From Burkholderia latens (GTDB lineage: Bacteria > Pseudomonadota > Gammaproteobacteria > Burkholderiales > Burkholderiaceae), in assembly GCF_902499045.1 (NCBI RefSeq), contig NZ_CABVPL010000005.1, positions 1-64,000 on the forward strand: DNA of 64,000 nt, read 5' to 3'. Below, in pieces: positions 28,586 to 38,033 of the stretch. The translations under genes were made by a program, and so were the position numbers. The notes beneath the pieces are model-generated. The model saw nothing but the letters and a program-made list of their open reading frames with translations, ran no database searches and was not told the origin of the DNA. The stretch's first letter is position 1, and each line of letters begins with the position of its first letter.

Positions 28586-29977
28586 TCACGCGTGCGCGGT
28601 GAAGGCCAGTGCCCGCAGGCGGTCGTACTCGGCCTTGTCCACCGCATGCGCATCGGACCGGCCCAGCTCGCTCATATGGACCCGATACGTCTCGCGGGCG
28701 CTGAGCGCGGCCAGCGCGGCGATCACCGTGACGCCGAACGCGAGCGCGCCGACGGTCAACCAGATGTTGGCGGCTCCCGGCGGCGCGACAGCCGTGAAGA
28801 GCGCCGGCAGCATCGCCGTGATGGCCGTGCCGATGTTCTGCGCGATCGCCATCGCAGAAACACGCGAGCGCGTCGGGAACAGTTCGGGGTAGAAGCTCGG
28901 GAACACCGCGTTGTAGCCCTGATAGACCACGCCCCACATCAGCAGCGACATCACGAAAGCGAACGGCACATTATGGATGCTGATCGCGTACAGATAAGCG
29001 AAGGCGAGCAGGCCCGACAGCAACGCGCCGACGATGATCGGCGGCTTGCGGCCGATCTTGTCGGACAGATTGCCGACATACGGAATCACCAGCACTGCCA
29101 CGATATTGCCCACGACAGGAATCCACAGATAGACATCCTTGGCGAAGCCGATGCCGTAGGCCGGCTGCACTGCGTATGCCGCGCCGAAGATCGTCGCCAC
29201 CACCGGAATCACGTTCATCAGCGCCATGCATACCACGCGCAGCATGTTCGGCCAGCTGTACTTGAAGGCGTCGACCACGGGCGAGCGAGGAAGTGCCTTC
29301 CGTTGCCCTTCTTCGGTGAAGGCGGGCGTCTCGTCGACGTTGCGGCGAATGATCCAGCCCGCGATGATGACCACGAAGCTCAGCAGGAACGGAATACGCC
29401 AGCCCCAGACGTTGAACTGCTCGGCGGGCATGTAGTGCGCGAGCGGCAGGAACACCGCTGCTGCCAGGATCTGCCCCGCCTGCACGCCTTGCAGCGTGAA
29501 ACTGGAGTAGAAGCCACGCCGGCCGAACGGCGCGTGCTCCAGGATCATCGAGCTGGCGCCGGAGATCTCGCCCGCCACGGCGAAGCCCTGCAGCAGGCGC
29601 AGGATCACCAGCAGCACGGGCGCGAGCAAGCCGACCTGTTCGTAAGTCGGCAGCAGGCCGACGCCGATCGTCGAAAAACCCATAAGGAACATGCACGACA
29701 GCAGTACTTTCTTGCGCCCGTGCGTATCGCCGAGGTGCCCGAGTACGAAGGCGCCGATCGGCCGCGCGACATAACCTACACCGTAGGTCGCGAGCGAAGC
29801 GACGATCGCGGTCGTCGCATTGCCTTTTGGAAAAAAGATCTGCGGAAAGATCAGCGCGGATGCAGTGGCGTAGATGAAGAAATCGTAGTATTCGAGCGCC
29901 GAGCCGATCCAGCCGCTCGCTGCGGCTTTCTTCGACTGATGCCGGCCTTGAGGCTCGTGGACCGTGTCTGCGTTCAT
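28586..29977 (-). CDS. MHS-family metabolite:proton symporter (ShiA/aromatic acid type)
   Basis: A 463-residue, 12-helix MFS protein of the metabolite:H+ symporter family: IGSALEYYDFFIYATASAL at the start, GHLGDTHGRKKVLL in loop 2-3, and RLLQGFAVAGEISGASSMI in helix 4. The family takes up shikimate, citrate, alpha-ketoglutarate or aromatic acids. Linkage to an AroE-like dehydrogenase points to quinate/shikimate. GGAG precedes the chosen ATG (the upstream Arg-rich extension is not credible). A 36-bp palindrome lies 105-140 bp upstream. Confidence 0.88.
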   Translation of the reverse strand: MNADTVHEPQGRHQSKKAAASGWIGSALEYYDFFIYATASALIFPQIFFPKGNATTAIVASLATYGVGYVARPIGAFVLGHLGDTHGRKKVLLSCMFLMGFSTIGVGLLPTYEQVGLLAPVLLVILRLLQGFAVAGEISGASSMILEHAPFGRRGFYSSFTLQGVQAGQILAAAVFLPLAHYMPAEQFNVWGWRIPFLLSFVVIIAGWIIRRNVDETPAFTEEGQRKALPRSPVVDAFKYSWPNMLRVVCMALMNVIPVVATIFGAAYAVQPAYGIGFAKDVYLWIPVVGNIVAVLVIPYVGNLSDKIGRKPPIIVGALLSGLLAFAYLYAISIHNVPFAFVMSLLMWGVVYQGYNAVFPSFYPELFPTRSRVSAMAIAQNIGTAITAMLPALFTAVAPPGAANIWLTVGALAFGVTVIAALAALSARETYRVHMSELGRSDAHAVDKAEYDRLRALAFTAHA

Positions 29978-30401
29978 GGATGTCTCCGGATTATGTGATC
30001 GGGCGACTGATCGATGCCGCCTGATTGATCGCAGAGTAGTCCCATGCAACGACCGGACACAATGGTGATACGCGCGTGCGCGTTCGATCATCGCGCATAC
30101 GCGTGCGATTATCGAACGTTTCTAGGGTTTTCTCCGGGTGCTGGCATACGTCCGCTGCGCGCTGGCCGACGTCGCGAAAGACTGCTTGATGAGGCTTGCG
30201 GCCACTCACGTCATTCGCCGGCGTGCTCAGGCCCGGCCAGATTCCCGTGTCCGGCCGACGATTCTGGTGAACGACACTTCCCGGCCCGATGCGACCCCGT
30301 CAGTCATCAATTCGTGAGGCAATTGATCAACGAACCTCCCCGAAGATGGCACCGATCGCGATCGAGTTCGGCGGATCGCAAAACTGGTCCGTCCCCAGGA
30401 C
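29978..30401. other. Intergenic region with operator, 424 bp
   Basis: Between the start of the MHS transporter and the stop of the J-domain gene, both on the minus strand. Apart from the palindrome at 30082-30117 I see no gene or repeat. Confidence 0.5.
30082..30117 (-). promoter_or_regulatory. PcaR-type (IclR family) operator
   Basis: A 36-bp imperfect palindrome. The minus strand of 30103-30117 reads GTTCGATAATCGCAC, which is, from memory, the 15-bp element reported for PcaR of Pseudomonas. The other arm is GTTCGATCATCGCGC read on the plus strand from 30082. IclR regulators PcaR/PcaU/PobR bind such sites and respond to beta-ketoadipate or protocatechuate. No iclR gene is in the window, so control would be from elsewhere. 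Confidence 0.65.
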
Positions 30402-31004
30402 TCACTGGCGCAGCCCGAACAAGCCGCGCCACAGTGCGCTGAAAAAGTCCGTATGCGCGGGTGCGTCACTCCTTCGCGCGTCGCTCTTTGGCGCCTGCGC
30501 CGAGGCCGCCTCTGTCGCCCTCTCGCCGCATTGCGGCATCTGGTCATCACGCTGCTCGTCCCGCGATGCGCCCGGCTGGCGCGACGCATGCAACTCGACC
30601 ACACTGTCGGCAATGCGCTCGGCGAGTTGAACATCGCAATCACGGCCGAGCAGAACGCCGAACACGACGTCGCGGTTGTGCCCTTGTTCGGCGAAGCGCA
30701 TCGCCCATGCCACGAACCGCGCATATTCCGCTTCGCGCTCCGCCCTCAAGCGCTCCTCTTCCTCGCGAAGCCGTGCGTGACGGAGCATTTCCTCTGCGTA
30801 AGCGGTGTCATATACGCGGCGCAGTTCCGGGTCCGACAGAATCGCGTATGCCTCCTTGATCTCCTGAAATCGCGCATGCGCATCCGCTTCGCACCCGACG
30901 TTGCGGTCGGGATGCGCTTTCATCGCTGCCTTTCGGTAGCCGCGCTTGATTTCCTCGTTGGTGGCGTTCTCGCACACACCGAGCAATTCATACATCGTCG
31001 TCAT
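30402..31004 (-). CDS. J-domain protein
   Basis: A 200-residue protein. Residues 1-70 form a J-domain (MYELLGVCENATNEEIKRGY, with HPD in KAHPDRN), the part of DnaJ that stimulates Hsp70 ATPase. An Arg/Glu-rich helix follows (LREEEERLRAEREAEYAR), then a low-complexity linker and a hydrophobic end, FFSALWRGLFGL. It lacks the zinc-finger and CTD of full DnaJ, so it is a specialised co-chaperone of type III. Start codons at 31004 and 30995 are both possible. Confidence 0.85.
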   Translation of the reverse strand: MTTMYELLGVCENATNEEIKRGYRKAAMKAHPDRNVGCEADAHARFQEIKEAYAILSDPELRRVYDTAYAEEMLRHARLREEEERLRAEREAEYARFVAWAMRFAEQGHNRDVVFGVLLGRDCDVQLAERIADSVVELHASRQPGASRDEQRDDQMPQCGERATEAASAQAPKSDARRSDAPAHTDFFSALWRGLFGLRQ

Positions 31005-31346
31005 GGTGCGTCGGGATGAAAGTCGGATCGCGTTGATCGTAGCATGTCGCCGCAGCGCCAATCCGTCGGGTTGGCGATGGCGACCTGTATTGCATCCACC
31101 ACACGGCGCACACTCGAGATGACCATCGACGCGGGGCGTAACGGGCAACCATTCGGACACCTTCCGTCCGTGGCATCACAACGAAGAAGACGATCGGCTG
31201 CGCCAGCGTCCCGTGCCGCTCTTCGGCCACCACCCCATACGTTCGAACGACATGCACGGACCGTCGGCATGCCGAGTAAAGCGATATCGTTCGAGACGTG
31301 GGCTCCGAAGCGGTCGAAAACTGACGACCGCGGGACATCGCCACCG
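31005..31346. other. Intergenic region, 342 bp
   Basis: Lies between the J-domain gene start and the VOC gene stop. It contains no frame with convincing codon use or recognised motif. Confidence 0.45.
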
Positions 31347-31760
31347 TCACGGCCGCTCACGCTCCGCCACCGCCGCATGACACACGGCCTCGATCCGGTT
31401 GCCGGCCGGATCGACCAGAAAAGCCGCGTAGTAGTCGCCGTGGTACTGCGGCCGCAAGCCGGGGGCGCCGTCGGACTGCCCACCCGTCGCGAGGCCCGCC
31501 TCGAAAAACGCATCCACCTGCTCGCGGGAAGCGGCCTTGAAACACCAGTGCCGTTTGCTCGTCCCGATTTCGGCGGGATCCAGATACACCGCCAGAAAGG
31601 TCGATGCCGGATCGTTCGCGTTGCAACGCTCGCCATAGCCGAGCGCATTGGCCCGGTCATAGACCTTGGCCGCGCCCAGCGCGGCCATGACGGCATCGTA
31701 GAACGGGCGTGCCAGGTCGATGTCCGGCACGCTGATGGACACGTGATCGAGAAGTTGCAT
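31347..31760 (-). CDS. VOC (glyoxalase/dioxygenase superfamily) protein
   Basis: A 137-residue protein made of two beta-alpha-beta-beta-beta units: MQLLDHVSISVPDIDLARPF starts module one (metal-ligand type His6) and HGDYYAAFLVDPAGNRIEAV ends module two (Glu). These features are those of the glyoxalase/bleomycin resistance group. The reaction is not defined. GGAG precedes the chosen ATG. It stands alone on the minus strand. Confidence 0.85.
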   Translation of the reverse strand: MQLLDHVSISVPDIDLARPFYDAVMAALGAAKVYDRANALGYGERCNANDPASTFLAVYLDPAEIGTSKRHWCFKAASREQVDAFFEAGLATGGQSDGAPGLRPQYHGDYYAAFLVDPAGNRIEAVCHAAVAERERP

Positions 31761-31853
31761 GGGGCGGGCTCCATTGAACGAGCACGAGTCTACACATCCG
31801 TCGTCGATCCGGCCGATCAACCTTACCGACGACCACACTACCGCCCATGCGCG

Positions 31854-32774
31854 CTACGTGATCTGATACGTCGACGCCGGCACGAACTCCTCCGGCAACG
31901 GTCGCTCACCGAGCTCCAGCACCGACCGCTCGATCGTGCGCGTCATCGCATCGAGCGCGAGCGCGTTCGGCGCGAGGCCGAACGGCTCGGCGACCTCGTT
32001 CGCGATCGCTTCGAGCGCGATCAGCGTGTACGAAATGAACACGCAGATCAGCGGCGTGAAGAACTCCGTCGAATCGACGAGCCCGAACGGCAGGAGTACA
32101 CAATACGCATAGACGGTGCGATGGAGCAGCACGCTGTACGAAAACGGGATCGGCGTCGACAGGATGCGCTCGCAACCGCCGATCGACTTGCCGAGTTCGT
32201 CCAGTTGCGTCTCGAACATCCAGCACGTCGTGTCGCTGCCGGGCGCGCGGCCCAGCGCACGAACGATGCCGCCGCGCAATTCGTCGAGGATCGCGACCGG
32301 CTTGTAGCATTTGCCGCCGAGCGCGGCCGTGCGCTCTGCCCCGAGAATGCGCAGCAGATCTTCGGCCGGATCGGTGTGACGCAGCTGATGCTTCAGCGCA
32401 TACGCAAGTGCGACCAGCAGATCGGCGAGCCGGTTGCGCTCGGCGTCGCTCACGCTGTCCGGCAGGTAGCGATGCAGTTGCGACGTCACTGCGCGTGCGG
32501 CGATCAGCAAGTTGCCCCACAGATGCCGCGCCTCCTTGAAGCGCTCGAAGCTCGCGTTGTTGCGAAACCCGAGGAAGATCGCGAGCGCGAGCCCGAACAG
32601 CGTAAACGGCGCGGTGTTCAGCGGAATCTTCTCGCCGAAGATGCGCCCGTTCGTGAAGACCGCCAGCGTGCTGACGACCGCCATGAACACCAGTTGCGGA
32701 ATGATCGATTGCAGCACGGAGCCGTTCCATACGAACAGCATCCTGAGCCAGTTTTGTCGTGGTCTGACGATCAT
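31854..32774 (-). CDS. Bestrophin-family ion channel (UPF0187)
   Basis: A 306-residue membrane protein. Typical features are the N-terminus RPRQNWLRMLFVWNGSVLQS, the helix LNTAPFTLFGLALAIFLGFRNNASFERFKEARHLWG, and the C-terminal IPFSYSVLLHRTVYAYCVLLPFGLVD. Bacterial bestrophins form pentameric ion channels in the inner membrane (chloride or, for some, sodium). There is no strong Shine-Dalgarno before this ATG. A GC hairpin without a T tract separates it from cioB. Confidence 0.87.
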   Translation of the reverse strand: MIVRPRQNWLRMLFVWNGSVLQSIIPQLVFMAVVSTLAVFTNGRIFGEKIPLNTAPFTLFGLALAIFLGFRNNASFERFKEARHLWGNLLIAARAVTSQLHRYLPDSVSDAERNRLADLLVALAYALKHQLRHTDPAEDLLRILGAERTAALGGKCYKPVAILDELRGGIVRALGRAPGSDTTCWMFETQLDELGKSIGGCERILSTPIPFSYSVLLHRTVYAYCVLLPFGLVDSTEFFTPLICVFISYTLIALEAIANEVAEPFGLAPNALALDAMTRTIERSVLELGERPLPEEFVPASTYQIT

Positions 32775-32828
32775 GAGGTTGTCTCGACTGCCAACGGAAT
32801 AGCCAATACGCAAGCGCCCGATGCGCAA

Positions 32829-32849
32829 CGGCCCGCGCGTGGCGGGCCG
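32829..32849. terminator. GC hairpin between cioB and bestrophin gene
   Basis: CGGCCCGC/GCGGGCCG with a 5-nt loop, perfect 8-bp stem, located 96 bp after the cioB stop in the minus direction. No T tract follows, so it is at best a weak terminator. Confidence 0.4.
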
Positions 32850-32944
32850 CTGTCGCGTCGATGCCGGGCCGGGTGACGCGAAGCGCCGCGTGTGCGCGTG
32901 ATGATACGCTCGCGCACCGCGCCGTTCGTCACCGGATGCGCCGT

Positions 32945-33952
32945 TCAGTGATAGCCGGCGTCGCCCTCGCGCACCTTGCCGCGGAACACGCGATACTGCA
33001 TCGCGTTGTACACGAGGATGATCGGCAGCACGATCACGGTGCCGACGAGCGCGAACAGTTGGCTCGAATGGCTCGACGATGCGTCCCAGATCGTCAGCGA
33101 CGGCGGCACGATGTTCGGCCAGATGCTGATCACGAGCCCGGTGTAGCCGAGGAACACGAGCGCGAGCGTAAGCAGGAACGGCGTCGCTTCGTGCTCGCGC
33201 TTCACCGTGTGGAAGATACCCCACACGCACGCGACGACGAGGACCGGCACCGGCAGGAACCACCCGAGGTTGCCGCTGCCGAACCAGCGGTGCGCGACGG
33301 CCGGCAGCCCGATCACGGTCCACAGGCTGACCACGGCCATCACCGCGAGCAGCACGCCGGTGAGCGGCTTCATCAACAGGCGCATCTTGCGCTGCAACTC
33401 GCCGTCGACCTTCAGGATCAGCCAGCCGCAACCGAGCGCCGCATAGGTGACGAGCACGCCGATCCCGCAGAACAGGCTGAACGGCGACAGCCAGTCGAAC
33501 GGCCCGCCCGCGAACTGGTTGTTCACGATCCGGATGCCCTGCAGCAGCGAACCGAGCGTGATCCCCTGGCAGAACGCGGCAAGCGCTGAGCCGCCGATGA
33601 ACGCGAGATCCCACAGATGCTGCGTGCGGTTCGCCTTCGCGCGCAACTCGAACGCCGCGCCGCGGAAGATCAGTCCGATCACCATCAGGATCAGCGGCAG
33701 GTAGTTCGCCGGCAGCAGCGTCGAATAGACGACCGGGAACGCGCCGTACAGCCCCGCGCCGCCGAGCACGAGAAACGTTTCGTTGCCGTCCCATACCGGC
33801 GCGACGGTGTTCAGCATCACTTCGCGCTCGGCCTTCGCGTCGAAGAACGGAAACAGCAGGCCGATGCCGAGATCGAAACCGTCCAGCATCACGTAGATGA
33901 ACACGCCGAGGCCGATGATCGCGGCCCACACGACAGGAAGATCGATGTGCAT
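32945..33952 (-). CDS. cioB: Cytochrome bd-type (cyanide-insensitive) quinol oxidase subunit II
   Basis: A 335-residue, eight- or nine-helix subunit II (CydB/CioB). The characteristic start is FIYVMLDGFDLGIGLLFPF, followed by APVWDGNETFLVLGGAGLYGAFP. It pairs with CydA/CioA to reduce O2 to water with quinol. It starts 3 nt after the subunit I stop, with the GGAG of its ribosome site overlapping that stop. No CydX-type small subunit gene follows. Confidence 0.93.
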   Translation of the reverse strand: MHIDLPVVWAAIIGLGVFIYVMLDGFDLGIGLLFPFFDAKAEREVMLNTVAPVWDGNETFLVLGGAGLYGAFPVVYSTLLPANYLPLILMVIGLIFRGAAFELRAKANRTQHLWDLAFIGGSALAAFCQGITLGSLLQGIRIVNNQFAGGPFDWLSPFSLFCGIGVLVTYAALGCGWLILKVDGELQRKMRLLMKPLTGVLLAVMAVVSLWTVIGLPAVAHRWFGSGNLGWFLPVPVLVVACVWGIFHTVKREHEATPFLLTLALVFLGYTGLVISIWPNIVPPSLTIWDASSSHSSQLFALVGTVIVLPIILVYNAMQYRVFRGKVREGDAGYH

Positions 33953-33955
33953 GGC

Positions 33956-35356
33956 TTACTCCGCTTCGGTGACGTTCAGCGGCGTGGACAGCGCGCTGTT
34001 GCGCAGCCCCGGGTGCCGGTGCAGTTCGATATATCCGGCATGCGCGGCCGGCCCGCGCTTCATCAGTTTCAGCATGTAATAGACACCCGTTCCGAACACG
34101 AGGAAATACACGACCACGAAGATCAGCAGCGACACGCCGACCTGTTGCGCGCTGAGCGGCGCGACGGAATCGACGGTGCGCAGCACGCCGTACACGGTCC
34201 AGGGCTGCCGGCCGACCTCGGTCGTGATCCAGCCGGCCAGCAGCGCGACGATCCCCGACGGCCCCATGCACACGACGAACCACTGGAACCAGCGCGTTTC
34301 GTACAGGCGTCCGCCCCTTCTCAGCAGCAGGCCAAGCAACGCGGTGAGCAGCATCAGCATCCCGAGGCCGGCCATGATCCGGAAGGTCCAGAACACGATC
34401 GGCGAATACGGACGATCCTGCGGCGGGAATTCCTTCAGCCCGCGAATCTCGCCGTCCCAGCTGTGCGTGAGGATCAGGCTGCCGAGGTGCGGCACCTGGA
34501 TCGCATAGCGCGTCGTCTCGGCCTGCATGTCGGGCAGCCCGACCAGGTTCAGCGCGGTGCCGCCCTTCTCGGTTTCCCACAGCCCCTCGATCGCCGCGAT
34601 CTTCGCCGGCTGGTATTCGCGCGTGTTCAGCCCGTGCGCATCGCCGACGACGATCTGGATCGGCGCGAGCAGCAGCAGCATCCACAACGCCATCGAGAAG
34701 CTGCGCTTCACGGGTTCGTCGCGGCGCCCGTTCAGCAGGTGCCACGCACCGCACGCGGCGACGATGAAGCCCGCGACGATGAACGCGGCGATCGTCATGT
34801 GCGCGAGGCGATACGGGAACGACGGGTTGAAGATGACCTTGAACCAGTCGACGGGCACGACGAGGCCGTTCTCGATCTTGTAGCCCTGCGGCGTCTGCAT
34901 GAAGCTGTTCGACGCGAGGATCCAGAACGTCGAGATCAGCGTGCCGACTGCGACCATCAGCGTCGCGAAGAAGTGCGCGCGCGGGCTCACGCGCTGCCAG
35001 CCGAACAGCATCACGCCGAGGAAGCCGGCTTCGAGGAAGAAAGCCGTCAGAACTTCGTAAGTGAGCAGCGGGCCCGTGATGTTGCCCGCGACGCGCGAGA
35101 AGCCGGCCCAGTTCGTGCCGAACTCGTAGGCCATCACGACGCCGGAGACCACGCCCATCCCGAAGCCGATCGCGAAGATCTTCGACCAGAACTGGAACAT
35201 CGATTTGTAGGCCGCGTCGCCGGTGACGAGATAACGCCATTCCAGCACCGCCAGGAAGCTCGCCATGCCGATGCTGATCGCCGGAAACACGATGTGGAAC
35301 GACACCGTGAACGCGAACTGCAATCGTGCGAGATGGAACGCATCGAAGATTTCCAT
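33956..35356 (-). CDS. cioA: Cytochrome bd-type (cyanide-insensitive) quinol oxidase subunit I
   Basis: A 466-residue subunit I carrying haems b558, b595 and d. His21 (haem ligand) lies in FAFTVSFHIVFP; a conserved Glu is in LTAFFLEAGFLG; a second His is in RLAHMTIAAF. The Q-loop is short (GLNTREYQPAKIAAIEGLWE, no insertion), as in CIO rather than E. coli CydA, so I use cioA. The enzyme sits in the inner membrane, takes electrons from quinol and resists cyanide. No FNR/ANR box (TTGAT-N4-ATCAA) was seen upstream. Confidence 0.92.
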   Translation of the reverse strand: MEIFDAFHLARLQFAFTVSFHIVFPAISIGMASFLAVLEWRYLVTGDAAYKSMFQFWSKIFAIGFGMGVVSGVVMAYEFGTNWAGFSRVAGNITGPLLTYEVLTAFFLEAGFLGVMLFGWQRVSPRAHFFATLMVAVGTLISTFWILASNSFMQTPQGYKIENGLVVPVDWFKVIFNPSFPYRLAHMTIAAFIVAGFIVAACGAWHLLNGRRDEPVKRSFSMALWMLLLLAPIQIVVGDAHGLNTREYQPAKIAAIEGLWETEKGGTALNLVGLPDMQAETTRYAIQVPHLGSLILTHSWDGEIRGLKEFPPQDRPYSPIVFWTFRIMAGLGMLMLLTALLGLLLRRGGRLYETRWFQWFVVCMGPSGIVALLAGWITTEVGRQPWTVYGVLRTVDSVAPLSAQQVGVSLLIFVVVYFLVFGTGVYYMLKLMKRGPAAHAGYIELHRHPGLRNSALSTPLNVTEAE

Positions 35357-35759
35357 GACCGTAATTTGCTCGTGGTTGTGAGGACGTCAGCTCGAAGCAG
35401 GAAATCGCGCGACGGCTTCGCGACGGCACGTGCAAACATCGATGGATCGCAGTGCACGGCAACGAAGCGTGAATGACGATATCGCGTTTCGAACGATACT
35501 CGCAATCGCGCGAACGTGCGTTGAAACTGTGCTTTCCCGGGCGCCGGAGATGTGTGCACGGAAAATCCGTTTCGAGGCCCGGCGGCCGTCAGCTGTACTG
35601 CTTTCCATGCAGCAACGCTGTGTATCCGCGGCGCGTCCGGCCGCCCGTACCATCGGCTCGTAGCCTGCCCCGGCCGGGCGAGCGCGACACCACGCCTGGC
35701 CCCCGCAGAATCCGTTCCAACCTCGGCGCCCGCGCCGCCGATCCCCTGGAGAAACTCGC
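35357..35759. other. Divergent promoter region cioA/fdhD, 403 bp
   Basis: Between divergent cioA and fdhD. No coding frame is credible. I looked for FNR-like palindromes and found none; the promoters are not obvious by eye. Confidence 0.5.
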
Positions 35760-36629
35760 ATGGAGCCCACCGACCGCCGTGACGATCCGGCCGGCAGCCG
35801 CGCATGTGACGTCACGCGTCATCGCGCCGGTGAAGCGCAGCGCATGGTCGATCGTCTGGTCGACGAAACACCGGTTGCACTCGTGTTCAACGGCATCGCG
35901 CACACGGTGATGATGGCGACGCCGATCGACCTCGACGCGTTCGGCCTCGGCTTCGCACTGAGCGAAGGAATCGTCGAGCGCGCGTCGGACGTCTTCGACA
36001 TCGAAAGCGAATGCCGGCCCGGCAGCGCCGAAGTACGGCTGACCGTGTCGCAGCAGGCGTTCATGGCGCTGAAGGCGCACCGGCGCGCGCTGGCTGGCCG
36101 CACGGGCTGCGGCGTGTGCGGAATGGAAAGCATTGCACAGCTCGACCTGCATCCGCCGCGCATCGCGGCCGCGGGCGCGGCGGCCGCGATCGGCGCCGAC
36201 GCCGTCGCGCGCGCCGCCCGCGCGTTGCCGGAGCGACAGCCGCTGATGCGCGCGACCGGCGGCATTCATGCAGCCGCGTGGTGCGACCGCGACGGCGCCG
36301 TGCTCGAAGTGTTCGAGGACGTCGGCCGCCACAACGCGCTCGACAAGCTGATCGGCCGGCTCGCGCGGCGCCGCATCGATCTGCACGCGGGCTTCGTGTT
36401 CCTGTCGAGCCGCGCGAGCTACGAACTCGTGCGCAAGGCCGCACGCGTCGGCATCCCGATGATCGCGACGATCTCGGCGCCGACGTCGCTCGCGATCGAC
36501 GTCGCCCGCGAAGCCGGCGTGCGGCTGCTCGGCTTCTGCCGCAACGACGGCTTCGTCGAATACGTGTCGCCCGACGCACTTCCGATCACCGAACCGGTGC
36601 ATGCGCAACCGCATGCGCTCACCGCCTGA
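35760..36629 (+). CDS. fdhD: FdhD, sulphurtransferase for formate dehydrogenase cofactor
   Basis: A 289-residue protein. FdhD receives sulphur from IscS and passes it to the molybdenum cofactor, which FdhF-family enzymes need. The active CGxCG-type motif is GCGVCGME near residue 120, and conserved VFEDVGRHNALDKLIG and FVFLSSRASYELVRKAARVG follow. GGAG precedes the start. Its stop overlaps the moeA start as TGATG. The YdeP-like enzyme at 22-24 kb is the likely client in this window. Confidence 0.93.
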   Translation: MEPTDRRDDPAGSRACDVTRHRAGEAQRMVDRLVDETPVALVFNGIAHTVMMATPIDLDAFGLGFALSEGIVERASDVFDIESECRPGSAEVRLTVSQQAFMALKAHRRALAGRTGCGVCGMESIAQLDLHPPRIAAAGAAAAIGADAVARAARALPERQPLMRATGGIHAAAWCDRDGAVLEVFEDVGRHNALDKLIGRLARRRIDLHAGFVFLSSRASYELVRKAARVGIPMIATISAPTSLAIDVAREAGVRLLGFCRNDGFVEYVSPDALPITEPVHAQPHALTA

Positions 36630-37843
36630 TGAAACCCCTGTCCGATTTCGATACCGCGCAACGGCAGTTCGCCGGTGCGTTCGTGCCGCTGCAAGCGGCG
36701 ATCTCCGTTCCAGTCGCGCAGGCGGTGGGCCACGTGCTGGCCGCGCCGCTGGCTGCCGTGCTCGATCAGCCGCCGGCCGACCAGAGCGCGATGGACGGCT
36801 ACGCAGTGCGTCACGCCGACCTCGCGCACGGCGAGCCGCTGCGCGTCGCGCAGCGCTGCTACGCGGGCGACGCGCCGTCGCCGCTCGCGCCGCGCACCGC
36901 CGCGCGGATCTTTACCGGCAGCGTGATTCCGCCCGGCGCCGATACCGTCGTGATGCAGGAGCATGCGCATGAGCACGACGGCTGGGTCGCATTCGATGCG
37001 CCGCAACGCAGCGGATCGCATATCCGCCGCCGCGGCGAGGAAGTGCGCGCGGGCGACTTGCTGATGCCGGCCGGCGTGCGGCTCGGTGCGATGCACGTCG
37101 GTGTCGCGGCCGCGCAAGGTTGCGCGCACATCGACGTACGGCCGCCGCTGCGGGTCGGCATCCTGACCACCGGCGACGAGCTCGTGCCGTGCGGCCAGCC
37201 TCGTGCGCCGCAGCAGATCTACAACAGCAATGCGCCGATGCTCGCCGCGCTGGTGTCGGAAACCGGAGCGGGCGTCGCGGCGCACGAGCATGCAGCCGAC
37301 ACGCCGGCCGCTGTCGACCGGGCGCTGCGTGCGATGGCCGCGCGCTGCGATCTGGTCGTCTGCGTCGGCGGCGCATCGGTCGGCGACAAGGACCTGCTGC
37401 GCCCCGCGCTGGCCGCGCTCGGCGCATCGTTCGTGGTGGCGGGCGTGCGGATGAAGCCTGGCAAGCCCGTCGCGCTCGCGCGGCTGGACGAGCGGCCCGT
37501 CGTGCTGCTGCCCGGCAATCCCGGCGCCGCGTCGATCGCATTCGCGCTGTTCGTCGCGCCGCTGATCCGCTGCCTGCAGGGCCGCGACGACTGTCTGCCG
37601 GCCGTGCCGGCGCTGCCGATCGATATCGACGTCGAGCCGGATGCGCAGCGAGAACGGTTCCTGCGCGTGCGCCGCACCATCGACGCGAACGGTGCGCCCG
37701 TCCTCGACACGCTGCGTCAGCAAGGCGCCGGCACGCTGCAATCGCTGATGCAGGCGAGCGGGCTCGCGCGGCTGCCGGCCGGCCGGCGCATCGCGCGCGG
37801 CGACGCGGTGCCGTACTACGAATTCGCGCAGTGGCTCGCGTGA
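36629..37843 (+). CDS. moeA: Molybdopterin molybdenumtransferase MoeA
   Basis: A 404-residue MoeA, which inserts molybdate into adenylated molybdopterin. Domains in order: the N-terminal part with DQSAMDGYAVR, GSVIPPGADTVVMQE, the MoCF-binding domain with ILTTGDELV and the active-site region GGASVGDKD, MKPGKPVALARL and LLPGNPGAA, and the C-terminal beta domain. Translation is coupled to fdhD by TGATG. Burkholderia usually has other MoeA copies; this one is tied to the fdhD operon. Confidence 0.92.
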   Translation: MKPLSDFDTAQRQFAGAFVPLQAAISVPVAQAVGHVLAAPLAAVLDQPPADQSAMDGYAVRHADLAHGEPLRVAQRCYAGDAPSPLAPRTAARIFTGSVIPPGADTVVMQEHAHEHDGWVAFDAPQRSGSHIRRRGEEVRAGDLLMPAGVRLGAMHVGVAAAQGCAHIDVRPPLRVGILTTGDELVPCGQPRAPQQIYNSNAPMLAALVSETGAGVAAHEHAADTPAAVDRALRAMAARCDLVVCVGGASVGDKDLLRPALAALGASFVVAGVRMKPGKPVALARLDERPVVLLPGNPGAASIAFALFVAPLIRCLQGRDDCLPAVPALPIDIDVEPDAQRERFLRVRRTIDANGAPVLDTLRQQGAGTLQSLMQASGLARLPAGRRIARGDAVPYYEFAQWLA

Positions 37844-38033
37844 GCACCGCCATGCGCGCGACGCCCAACTTTCGTGCCCGCACGAGGCTGAACTGTATTC
37901 CTGCATTTCAGCCGGGATTGTGTCTCTGCCGGCAAAATCCGGCGGACTATGCTCACGATGAGGCTCGCCGCGGCCTGGGTGCCGATGTGTCGGCGCACAC
38001 GCGGCCGATCGGCGACGCCGCTCCGCTCACTTC

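Noticed and set aside
29990-30400. Missing iclR regulator gene near the PcaR-like operator
   Set aside because: No frame on either strand has an IclR helix-turn-helix; the regulator must lie elsewhere.
35357-35759. Expected FNR/ANR box before the cioAB operon
   Set aside because: No TTGAT-N4-ATCAA or close variant was found by eye.
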